DNA from: an uncultured archaeon | GTDB lineage: Archaea; Thermoproteota; Nitrososphaeria; Nitrososphaerales; CALBXV01 | Assembly: GCA_937890045.1 (NCBI GenBank) | Contig: CALBXV010000540.1 | Coordinates: forward strand, 1 to 13,558 | Length of the DNA stretch: 13,558 nt | Direction of reading: 5' to 3' | Shown here: piece by piece, positions 1-5,309 of the stretch | Position numbering within the stretch: the stretch's first letter is position 1 | Layout: each line of letters starts with the position of its first letter | Translations under genes and position numbers: made by a program | Notes under the pieces: generated by a model | Databases searched by the model: none | What the model saw: the letters and a program-made list of their open reading frames with translations, nothing else | What the model was told of the DNA's origin: nothing

Positions 1-65
1 GGATATAAATATGAGAAAAAATGGGTGTGTTATATTTGTATGGGGTATGAATTAACTAGTAGTAA

Positions 66-81
66 GTCGAAAATACTCGAC
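66..81 (+). other. Short hairpin ahead of the first gene
   Basis: GTCGA at 66-70 and TCGAC at 77-81 form a perfect 5-bp stem around a 6-base loop, ending 5 bases before the AGGAG ribosome binding site of the next gene. It could modulate translation or be a small protein-binding site, but a 5-bp stem can occur by chance. The sequence before it (1-65) holds no convincing gene. One frame runs in from the left edge to a TAA at 52-54 and could be the last 17 codons of an upstream gene. Confidence 0.2.
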
Positions 82-98
82 ATAATAGGAGAAAGAAA

Positions 99-344
99 AT
101 GTCAAAAAATGACAAGTCAGATAATAATAAGTTCGGTGGTGATAGCGGTATAGATGCTGATTATGAGCAATCTCTCGCAGATTACGCCTACGAACATGAC
201 CAAATAAATGAAATGAATGATGCAATAAAGTTAACACCTGAGTATAAGCTTGGTAAAAAACTTTTAGATGGTGAAATATCTAATATAACTATTGATAGCA
301 TTATTGATAAAGAAAGTGAGGACGATACTTCTGATGACAATTAG
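99..344 (+). CDS. Small acidic protein of unknown function (81 aa)
   Basis: I do not recognise this protein. It is strongly acidic, with a polar start rich in Lys, Asn and Asp and a C-terminal tail of mostly Glu, Asp and Ser. It has no cysteine, no signal peptide and no hydrophobic stretch, so a soluble cytoplasmic protein is expected. The ATG at 99 is supported by AGGAG at 87-91, spaced 7 bases. It ends with TAG, followed by 128 non-coding bases before the next gene. Acidic small proteins near phage replication genes are sometimes host-takeover or DNA-mimic proteins, but nothing here proves that. Confidence is in the gene, not in a function. Confidence 0.7.
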   Translation: MSKNDKSDNNKFGGDSGIDADYEQSLADYAYEHDQINEMNDAIKLTPEYKLGKKLLDGEISNITIDSIIDKESEDDTSDDN

Positions 345-404
345 TAGAACACTCCGTGGTGCTATCAAATAACTCGAAAAAAGTATATTGTAGTAGTGAC
401 TTGA

Positions 405-420
405 AATGGTAATTATCATT
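405..420. promoter_or_regulatory. Near-perfect 16-bp palindrome, candidate operator
   Basis: AATGGTAATTATCATT is symmetrical at 7 of 8 base pairs about the 412/413 centre. It lies alone in the 128-base intergenic space between the first two small genes, 52 bases before the next start codon. Position and symmetry suit a dimeric repressor. I found no convincing -35/-10 pair at normal spacing around it; TTGAAA at 401-406 and CATAAT at 432-437 are 25 bases apart. AT-rich DNA makes such palindromes by chance fairly often. Confidence 0.25.
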
Positions 421-472
421 AAGTTTATAGCCATAATAAACATGTAAACTAATAAACAATGAAAGGGAAATA

Positions 473-718
473 ATGGTATCAACAGCAACAATTAAATTAT
501 CAAAAGCGGAAATAGACATAGTAGTAAGGTCTTTAGTCGTTTCAATAAGAATTTCGGATGTATTTGACTATAATAGTGAAAAAGCTAATTTTACTACACT
601 AAAAGATGACTTCGTAAAAATTAAAAGAATGCTCGATGACGGAGAGCAAGAGTATAGAAACGGTGCTCAAACTGAAAATGGGTATCACACTGTCAAAGTG
701 TGTGATAACTGTGAATGA
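473..718 (+). CDS. Small protein of unknown function with C-terminal CxxC (81 aa)
   Basis: Not recognised. The first two thirds look alpha-helical, with alternating hydrophobic and charged residues (about residues 8-60). The C-terminus ends in a Cys-Asp-Asn-Cys-Glu pair that could take part in metal binding, but a single CxxC cannot make a zinc site without a partner or dimer. The ATG at 473 is supported by AAAGGG at 462-467. An 8-bp inverted repeat (683-690 with 700-707, 9-base loop) sits at the end of the coding region. It has no T-run after it, so I do not call it a terminator. The gene is co-directional with the replication genes downstream. Confidence 0.7.
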   Translation: MVSTATIKLSKAEIDIVVRSLVVSIRISDVFDYNSEKANFTTLKDDFVKIKRMLDDGEQEYRNGAQTENGYHTVKVCDNCE

Positions 719-724
719 TATTAC

Positions 725-765
725 TATATGAAATAAGCGATATAATTCGTAAATTCATATATGAA
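725..765 (+). promoter_or_regulatory. Inverted repeats just ahead of a ribosome binding site
   Basis: TATATGAA at 725-732 is the inverse of TTCATATA at 754-761, an 8-bp stem with a 21-base loop. The right arm is also part of a perfect 12-bp palindrome, TTCATATATGAA, at 754-765. The palindrome touches the AAGGAGG at 766-772, so a folded leader or bound protein could block initiation. TATAAT occurs at 741-746 but has no recognisable -35 partner. All of this is very AT-rich, so chance is a real alternative. Confidence 0.2.
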
Positions 766-772
766 AAGGAGG
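766..772 (+). promoter_or_regulatory. Ribosome binding site that fixes the start at 779
   Basis: AAGGAGG lies 6 bases before the ATG at 779. An in-frame ATG at 761 is upstream of this site and would put the site inside the coding region, so 779 is the better start. Confidence 0.8.
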
Positions 773-778
773 ATAAGG

Positions 779-1057
779 ATGGAACCAATCTCAGGCCTTG
801 AACCAGGGTCAAAATTTACAACAAATACATCGGAAGACTTAAAAGGAGTTGTCCTTAGTCATAGCAATATGGGCACAAGTGTCTATTGGTATGATATACC
901 TGAACACTATAAAAAAAAGTATTACGATACTGAGACTGAAAGAGATGAAAGTGGAAATTTATATATAGGACTCGACACTCTTTTCTATATGAAGAAGATG
1001 ATAATCGGATCAGAAACTTCAGTAATTGAAATAACCGATAAACAAAAAGGAGAATAA
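779..1057 (+). CDS. Small protein of unknown function (92 aa)
   Basis: Not recognised. The composition (many Thr, Ser, Tyr and Val, with short alternating hydrophobic runs at about residues 22-40) suggests a small beta-rich soluble domain. No cysteine motif, signal peptide or membrane segment is visible. The start is set at 779 by the strong AAGGAGG 6 bases ahead; the in-frame ATG at 761 would have no site. The AGGAG for the following DUF932 gene lies inside its last codons, and its TAA at 1055-1057 is separated from the next ATG by one base, so the two are probably translated together. Confidence 0.72.
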   Translation: MEPISGLEPGSKFTTNTSEDLKGVVLSHSNMGTSVYWYDIPEHYKKKYYDTETERDESGNLYIGLDTLFYMKKMIIGSETSVIEITDKQKGE

Positions 1058-1058
1058 C

Positions 1059-1814
1059 ATGATTGAACAATCATTGTTTGCAGTAAAGGAAGTCCCAGCT
1101 ATTATGGGTATCAGTACGAATAATACTGGCCATAAATTCATAGTTAGGGAAGATAACAACAGTGTAATTTCTTGCGTTACTAACGAGTATAAGCTAGTAA
1201 CAAACCAAGAAGTGATGGATAAAGCTCTTCCAATCATTGAAAGAATGAAAGGAACAGTAGATGAAGTTAAGACCTTCTCACAAGGAGCAAGGACAAACTG
1301 GGTATTTAAGTTCCGTAAAAACCCTATTACAATTAATGGCGAAAAGCTATTCCCTCAACTAAATATAAAGAACAGCTACGATGGAAGTACACAGGTTGAT
1401 GTACTTGGAGGAGCGTTTAGATTAGTTTGCAGTAATGGATTAGTTGTAGGTAGAATAATAGGTCATAAATCTGCAAGACATAGCATTTGGAACCCTAAAC
1501 TTCAAAACGGGCACATTGGTGAACTTGTTGAGGAGACTATTGAGAATATAGAAACTGTTCTAAATAAAGAATTTCCTAAGTTGATGTCATCTAAGGTTAA
1601 ACAATCTGATATTGTTAAGGTTATACAAAAGTTCCCTACAAAACTGATTGAGCATATAGTTAATTATTTAACTGCGAATAAACCAGAGACTCATTGGGAT
1701 TTATTCAATGCAGCTACATGGGTACTCAGTCATGTTAGCAATAGAAACCATGAGACAACTCACAGACTTGAGTCAGAAATGTATCAAGTGATAAAGAAAA
1801 TGGCGAAAGCTTAA
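1059..1814 (+). CDS. DUF932-family phage/plasmid protein (251 aa)
   Basis: This matches the DUF932 family found in phages, plasmids and mobile islands. The core is at residues 99-131, with an Asn-Ser-Tyr-Asp-Gly segment followed by the hallmark Gly-Gly-Ala-Phe-Arg-Leu-Val-Cys-Ser-Asn-Gly. Near residues 212-224 comes the typical Trp-Asp-Leu-Phe-Asn-Ala-x-Thr segment. The biochemical role of the family is not settled. Its usual place beside replication and recombination genes, as here, suggests a role in DNA metabolism, which is inference. The ATG at 1059 has AGGAG at 1048-1052, spaced 6 bases. The length is at the short end for the family. The reading frame stays open for another 52 codons after its TAA (see the next entry), so a loss of the C-terminus by a stop mutation cannot be excluded. 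Confidence 0.85.
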   Translation: MIEQSLFAVKEVPAIMGISTNNTGHKFIVREDNNSVISCVTNEYKLVTNQEVMDKALPIIERMKGTVDEVKTFSQGARTNWVFKFRKNPITINGEKLFPQLNIKNSYDGSTQVDVLGGAFRLVCSNGLVVGRIIGHKSARHSIWNPKLQNGHIGELVEETIENIETVLNKEFPKLMSSKVKQSDIVKVIQKFPTKLIEHIVNYLTANKPETHWDLFNAATWVLSHVSNRNHETTHRLESEMYQVIKKMAKA

Positions 1815-1817
1815 CAA

Positions 1818-1973
1818 TTGATTCGCAAAAGATTAAATCAATTAACAAAAGCTGAAAAGTTATTATACCAATGCAAATCTCATATGCAATCCCGCGATAC
1901 TCATAATAAACCATGGGTGAATAGGCTAATAAACAAAATTAACGAGTATTTTGGGGAAAGGACTTGGACATGA
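1818..1973 (+). CDS. Possible small helical protein, 51 aa, coupled to the methylase gene
   Basis: After the DUF932 stop (TAA at 1812-1814) the same frame stays open to a TGA at 1971-1973. That TGA overlaps the methylase ATG as ATGA, a classic coupling arrangement. The predicted peptide is basic and helical, with a Lys-Pro-Trp-Val-Asn segment and a Glu-Tyr-Phe-Gly-Glu end, and its codon use resembles the neighbours. The start is unsure: TTG at 1818 has no good ribosome site, and an ATG at 1884 would leave only 29 residues. Alternatives are a C-terminal piece of the DUF932 protein cut off by a nonsense mutation, read-through of the TAA, or chance. No homologue is recognised. Confidence 0.45.
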   Translation: MIRKRLNQLTKAEKLLYQCKSHMQSRDTHNKPWVNRLINKINEYFGERTWT

Positions 1974-2830
1974 CACATATTGGATTTGCGGACTGCCCAG
2001 TTGTAATTCCTTATTATGGCGGGAAGTGGGAACTTTCTAGACAGTTAGTTCCAATGCTTCCCGTTCATAGCCGATACATAGAAGTATTTGCAGGTGGACT
2101 GAGCATGTTCTTTAGAAAGAAAAGAGTTGAGAGGAATATAGTCAATGACTTTGATAATGATATAGTTAATCTATATGTGTCAGTAGCTGAGAAGTTTGAT
2201 GAGTTTAGTAATCACGTATATTGGATTCCAAGATCAAGAAAGCTATTCGCTGATTACCAGGCAAAGATATTATCAACAAAAGGTGAGATAGAAATACCAG
2301 ACGCTAAAAGAGCTGCGATGTATTACTATGTTATAAAGAACGCATTTAATAAGAATCCATATAATGTACTTTCTAAAGCTGAAGGTAAAAAAGTTAATTG
2401 GCATACCGGGCTTATAGAAGAATTAAAATGGTCGAGAAAAATGATGAATGGAGTGATAGTTGAGAATCTTGATTTTAGAGAACTTGTAAAAAGATATGAG
2501 CCTCAGAAAGATGATTGTTGGTATCTTGACCCACCATATGTAGTAGCAGGTGAGAAAAGGAATTATTACTTCCATGACTTTACTAAGAATGACCATGATG
2601 CTTTAAAAGATGTATGTGATAAAATACATGAAAATAATGCAAAGTTTATGGTCAGTTATGACAACAGACAGGTCATAAGAGACTTATTTAAAGACTATAA
2701 TGTGAATGAAATTAAAACAGTGTATTCAGGATCATCTGATAAAAAAGAAAGAATTGAGCTTGTAATTACTAATTATGAGCCAATGTCATCACATCAAACA
2801 ACAATATTTAATGAGAAAGGAGGAGAATAA
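1970..2830 (+). CDS. D12-class DNA adenine-N6 methyltransferase (286 aa)
   Basis: It transfers a methyl group from S-adenosylmethionine to adenine N6 in DNA. Numbered from the ATG at 1970, it has Tyr-Tyr-Gly-Gly-Lys at 15-19, the cofactor motif Phe-Ala-Gly-Gly-Leu-Ser at 40-45, Asn-Asp-Phe-Asp-Asn-Asp at 59-64, the catalytic Asp-Pro-Pro-Tyr at 187-190, and the family's Glu-Leu-Val-Ile-Thr-Asn-Tyr near the end (263-269). All motifs are intact and the length is normal for Dam-like enzymes. The recognition site cannot be read from sequence. ATG 1970 is preferred over TTG 1964 because AAAGGA at 1957-1962 is 7 bases from the ATG. No endonuclease lies beside it, so it is probably an orphan methylase protecting phage DNA or modulating replication. 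The tail has a Gln-Thr-Thr-Ile-Phe that resembles a beta-clamp-binding peptide. The stop overlaps the helicase ATG by one base. Confidence 0.92.
   Translation: MTHIGFADCPVVIPYYGGKWELSRQLVPMLPVHSRYIEVFAGGLSMFFRKKRVERNIVNDFDNDIVNLYVSVAEKFDEFSNHVYWIPRSRKLFADYQAKILSTKGEIEIPDAKRAAMYYYVIKNAFNKNPYNVLSKAEGKKVNWHTGLIEELKWSRKMMNGVIVENLDFRELVKRYEPQKDDCWYLDPPYVVAGEKRNYYFHDFTKNDHDALKDVCDKIHENNAKFMVSYDNRQVIRDLFKDYNVNEIKTVYSGSSDKKERIELVITNYEPMSSHQTTIFNEKGGE
2816..2823 (+). promoter_or_regulatory. Strong ribosome binding site of the helicase gene
   Basis: AAAGGAGG lies 6 bases before the ATG at 2830 and is inside the end of the methylase gene. With the TAATG overlap it supports coupled yet efficient translation of the helicase. 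Confidence 0.75.
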
Positions 2831-4161
2831 TGTCAACAATAGATGGAACACAGCCCAACAGTTATGACGCTGAGCAAGCGGTGATAGGTGCAGTGTTATT
2901 TGGAGGAACAAATACAATGGAAAGGGCTATCGGATGGATTAAAGATAGAAGAGCCTTTTACGGTAACGAACATATGATGATATGGGACTCAATGTATTCA
3001 CTATATAAATCACACAATGTAATAGACGCAGTTACAGTTTGTGATGAAGTAAAGAAAAGAATGAATGTTCAAGATTCTGGTAGAGAAATGGGATATTTCT
3101 TAACTGGACTATATGAAGCATGCCCAACAGCTGAGAATGTTGAAGAATATGCAAAGATAGTATGGGAAAGATTTATAAAACGAGAAGCAATCAAAAGTGC
3201 TCAAGCATTAGCTAGGACAGCCGAAGACAATAGCAAGACTATAGCTGATATACTTTATAAACATCAAAGATTTTCTGAGGAGTTACGAAGACTTGAACCA
3301 ACTGTTAAAAGGGACATATCATCAATAGTCGCTGAAACAATAGACCATCTTGATAGAAAAGATAATGTAATTCCATTTGGTATTAATTTCTTAGATAAAC
3401 CAGCAGGTGGGATGACAAGACAAGAATTAACAGTATTAGGTGGAAGGCCAGGCCATGGTAAAAGTACATTAATGATAAACATAGTCAGTAAGATTATAGA
3501 AGGTGGATATAAGGTGATGTTGTTTAACAGAGAGATGTCTAATACTGAAATGATGAAAAAGCTTATATGTGTGGAGTCTGAGAATCTTTCATATGACAGT
3601 GTAAGAAGAAATCAGCTAAATGGTGAACAAAAAATTGAGATAGACAAAGTATCTGAAATAATAAACACTAAATATAAAAATCTAATGATGTATGACAACA
3701 TTAGAACGCTTGCTGAAAGTATGAGAGAATCAAGCAAACACAGACCTGATGTTATCATTGATGATTACATACAACTTATTGACATGGAAGGGACTGCAGA
3801 TCAAAGAAGATTGGAAATAGAAAAGATTATGTATGAATATAAGTGGTTATGTAAGAGTATTGATTGCAGTTCAATATTAATCAGTCAGTTAAATAGAGAC
3901 ATTGAGCGTAGAGATGACCCTGTGCCTCAGATGTCAGACTTTGCAGAATCAGGAGCAATAGAACAAACTGCTGAGATGGCTGCATTTGTATATTATCCAT
4001 TTAATACTAACCCTTCTGTCGAAGATAGATATGAAACAAAAATTATAATAGCTAAATCACGATATGGCAATATTGGAAGATATACTGTTGGATATGATGG
4101 TAATAGTTGTAAATTCTACGAAACAGTGGAAGAAGCGAGATCAGGGAAAACAGATTGGTAA
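2830..4161 (+). CDS. dnaB: Replicative DNA helicase, DnaB type (443 aa)
   Basis: This is a hexameric ATP-driven helicase that unwinds the replication fork. The N-terminal DnaB domain opens with Tyr-Asp-Ala-Glu-Gln-Ala-Val-Ile-Gly at residues 12-20 and extends to about 120. A linker follows, then the RecA-like ATPase domain from about 180. There the Walker A motif Gly-Arg-Pro-Gly-His-Gly-Lys-Ser-Thr is at 205-213, the H1a-like Asn-Arg-Glu-Met-Ser at 233-237, and Walker B Val-Ile-Ile-Asp-Asp at 308-312. Motif H3 includes Ser-Gln-Leu-Asn-Arg at 352-356 and the Glu-Ser-Gly-Ala-Ile-Glu-Gln segment at 373-379. Motif H4 is around Lys-Ser-Arg-Tyr-Gly at 409-413. Every core motif is present, and the length is close to bacterial DnaB (about 450-470). 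No primase or recognisable loader is in the window. The start has a strong AAAGGAGG and the stop directly abuts the next ATG. Confidence 0.95.
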   Translation: MSTIDGTQPNSYDAEQAVIGAVLFGGTNTMERAIGWIKDRRAFYGNEHMMIWDSMYSLYKSHNVIDAVTVCDEVKKRMNVQDSGREMGYFLTGLYEACPTAENVEEYAKIVWERFIKREAIKSAQALARTAEDNSKTIADILYKHQRFSEELRRLEPTVKRDISSIVAETIDHLDRKDNVIPFGINFLDKPAGGMTRQELTVLGGRPGHGKSTLMINIVSKIIEGGYKVMLFNREMSNTEMMKKLICVESENLSYDSVRRNQLNGEQKIEIDKVSEIINTKYKNLMMYDNIRTLAESMRESSKHRPDVIIDDYIQLIDMEGTADQRRLEIEKIMYEYKWLCKSIDCSSILISQLNRDIERRDDPVPQMSDFAESGAIEQTAEMAAFVYYPFNTNPSVEDRYETKIIIAKSRYGNIGRYTVGYDGNSCKFYETVEEARSGKTDW

Positions 4162-4389
4162 ATGAGACCGGGAATAACACTACTGCCAGAATGGTTCGAG
4201 AGAAAAGAATGCAGAATGTGCGGAATGGATATTCAGAACAAGTTGAAATATTCATATACCAGCCCAATTGCGGATGTAAGGCTTACAGTGTGTAAGAAAT
4301 GTGCAATCAGAGAATATTATGGGACCTCTGGAACAAACAGTAAGCTATATAAAAAGCACATGTCTAATAAAAAGTTATTCGGAGGTTGA
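4162..4389 (+). CDS. Small zinc-ribbon protein (75 aa)
   Basis: Two Cys-x-x-Cys pairs, at residues 17-20 and 44-47, are spaced as in a treble-clef or zinc-ribbon fold and should bind one zinc ion. The rest is basic, with Lys/Tyr-rich segments after the second pair, suiting DNA, RNA or protein contact. The ATG at 4162 directly follows the helicase TAA and has only a weak, distant purine run ahead of it, so expression probably depends on coupling to the helicase. Its place between helicase and resolvase suggests a replication or recombination accessory factor, by inference only. It lacks the His-Asn-His residues of a nuclease. No specific family is recognised. Confidence 0.75.
   Translation: MRPGITLLPEWFERKECRMCGMDIQNKLKYSYTSPIADVRLTVCKKCAIREYYGTSGTNSKLYKKHMSNKKLFGG
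4381..4385 (+). promoter_or_regulatory. Ribosome binding site that fixes the resolvase start
   Basis: GGAGG lies 9 bases before the ATG at 4395. An in-frame TTG at 4386 would touch the site with no spacing, so the ATG at 4395 is chosen. Confidence 0.75.
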
Positions 4390-4394
4390 TTAAG

Positions 4395-4868
4395 ATGAGT
4401 AAAATAACAATAGGTATTGACCCTGGTAAATCAGGTGGAATATGCGCATATGATGGTAAAAACATGAGAAATGTTCAAGCATGCCCAAGTGATCCCACAG
4501 GAATGGCAAATTCCCTGAAAGGAATAATTAGAGATTTCGACATTGACACTATAGGTAAAGACGCAACTCAAGTTATTATTGAACATGTCCATGCCTTCCC
4601 CAGTGATGGTAGGTCAAGTGTATTTAAATTTGGAACAAATTATGGAATGTGGCTTGGAATATGTGCATCACTTGATCTTGATGTAACAACAGTAACTCCA
4701 CAAGTATGGATGAAAAAATATGGTGAGATGCCAAAAGAAAAGCAAGAAAGGAAAAGATATTTAAAGATACTTGCATCAAGTTACTTCCCTGATTTGAAGA
4801 TAACATTGAAGACAGCAGATGCTATATTGATAGCTAAATATGGATTTGAGGAGTTGGGTCGGGATTAG
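4395..4868 (+). CDS. RuvC-like Holliday junction resolvase (157 aa)
   Basis: It is an RNase H-fold nuclease predicted to cut branched DNA during phage replication, recombination or packaging. Strand one carries Ile-Gly-Ile-Asp-Pro-Gly-Lys-Ser-Gly-Gly at residues 6-15 with catalytic Asp9. A second acidic residue, Glu63, is in Val-Ile-Ile-Glu-His. Phe-Gly-x-Asn-Tyr-Gly at 79-84 and a Thr-Pro-x-x-Trp-Met-Lys segment at 101-107 are typical of the phage/poxvirus A22-like RuvC group. The C-terminal acidic site is Asp142 in Thr-Ala-Asp-Ala-Ile-Leu-Ile-Ala. Length is normal (RuvC is about 170). The start at 4395 is set by GGAGG; the frame begins 5 bases after the zinc-ribbon stop. Its last codons and TAG stop lie inside a potential RNA fold (4853-4920). 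Confidence 0.9.
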   Translation: MSKITIGIDPGKSGGICAYDGKNMRNVQACPSDPTGMANSLKGIIRDFDIDTIGKDATQVIIEHVHAFPSDGRSSVFKFGTNYGMWLGICASLDLDVTTVTPQVWMKKYGEMPKEKQERKRYLKILASSYFPDLKITLKTADAILIAKYGFEELGRD

Positions 4869-4920
4869 CAGCCGAAGGACTTTAACATCCTTTCACCTTC
4901 GGTTAGGTTACCCGCCTAAC
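4853..4920 (+). ncRNA. Candidate structured RNA with two alternative folds
   Basis: Fold one is an outer stem pairing 4853-4863 with 4911-4920 (ten pairs, one G-U, one bulged U). It encloses a symmetrical 6x6 internal loop and an inner stem of AGCCGAAGG (4870-4878) with CCTTCGGTT (4896-4904). Fold two is GTTAGG (4902-4907) with CCTAAC (4915-4920) around a 7-base loop, using the same bases. The segment is clearly GC-richer than its surroundings. It starts inside the resolvase gene, covers its stop codon and ends about 20 bases before the next gene's ribosome site (4941-4946). No T-run follows, so it is not a simple terminator. It is not a tRNA: I could not form a cloverleaf. A cis-acting regulatory RNA is the best guess. 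Confidence 0.4.
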
Positions 4921-4952
4921 TCTTCGATATTAAATAAAAAAAGGAAATAAAA

Positions 4953-5189
4953 ATGGGAAATATAAAAGAAGTAGAAATACAAACGCTGTACGAAAAAGAG
5001 TTTCTAATCTTTGGTCTAAAGTACTGGACAATTACATCTAACTACACTCAACATGTAGTAGACTTTAAGATTAAAAAGCTATTTAAGTTTAGAATTCAGA
5101 ACATCTTAGGGATGGTATCTGACGTTCAGATTCAATTTTATAAAGTATTCGTTAACTTAGGTGCTGGCATCTCTGAGGAAGAAATCTGA
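4953..5189 (+). CDS. Small protein of unknown function (78 aa)
   Basis: Not recognised. It is rich in aromatic and branched residues in alternation (about residues 5-70), as in a small beta-sheet or mixed alpha/beta domain, with a Lys-Lys-Leu-Phe-Lys-Phe-Arg basic patch at 41-47. The hydrophobic runs are too short and too charged for a convincing membrane segment. The ATG at 4953 follows AAGGAA at 4941-4946 with 6-base spacing. The gene is separated from the resolvase by the candidate structured RNA and directly abuts the next small gene (TGA then ATG). Confidence 0.65.
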   Translation: MGNIKEVEIQTLYEKEFLIFGLKYWTITSNYTQHVVDFKIKKLFKFRIQNILGMVSDVQIQFYKVFVNLGAGISEEEI

Positions 5190-5309
5190 ATGGACCCAAA
5201 GGATCACGCAGACACGTTAGAGAACATCGCTAAGTCGTTAAGAAATATAATAAGCTCACTACAATCTATAATGAGTGTGCTTATAAAGATTTCTAAAGAT
5301 AAAAGCTAA
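5190..5309 (+). CDS. 39-residue coiled-coil peptide
   Basis: A short frame begins with ATG at 5190, immediately after the previous TGA, with AGGAA at 5176-5180 as a ribosome site (9 bases). It encodes a 39-residue peptide with a perfect heptad series of hydrophobic residues: Leu10, Ile13, Leu17, Ile20, Leu24, Ile27, Leu31 and Ile34. The faces between are polar (Ser, Asn, Lys, Glu). This predicts an amphipathic helix that forms a dimeric or higher coiled coil. Its TAA overlaps the TAG of the oppositely oriented giant gene. It could be a zipper partner of a larger protein, an inhibitor or a small regulator; no family is recognised. Abutment, ribosome site and heptad regularity together make a real gene likely. 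Confidence 0.6.
   Translation: MDPKDHADTLENIAKSLRNIISSLQSIMSVLIKISKDKS
5250..5284 (-). terminator. Candidate terminator of the leftward operon
   Basis: ATAAGC-T-CACT (5250-5260) pairs with AGTG-T-GCTTAT (5274-5284), giving ten pairs with one T-T mismatch around a 13-base loop. Read leftward, the hairpin begins about 22 bases after the stop of the 1229-residue gene and is followed by the U-rich run TATATTTCTT. That suits a weak intrinsic terminator. It lies inside the 39-residue gene on the other strand, so coding constraint is an alternative explanation. Confidence 0.35.

Noticed and set aside
1..154. Frame entering from the left edge with a Cys-Tyr-Ile-Cys pair and running to a TAG at about 152-154
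   Set aside because: It would overlap the first small gene by more than 50 bases and has no visible start. The alternative frame ending at TAA 52-54 is equally unprovable, so neither is called.
407..448. 13-codon hydrophobic micro-frame in the first intergenic gap
   Set aside because: No ribosome site and no conservation evidence; it overlaps the palindrome, and AT-rich DNA gives Ile/Phe codons by chance.
683..707. 8-bp hairpin at the end of the second small gene as a terminator
   Set aside because: No T-run follows, it lies in coding sequence, and the next gene is co-directional 70 bases on.
4869..4935. tRNA gene, prompted by a TTCGAT after hairpins
   Set aside because: No acceptor stem, no 7-base anticodon loop on a 5-bp stem, and no D-arm could be formed.
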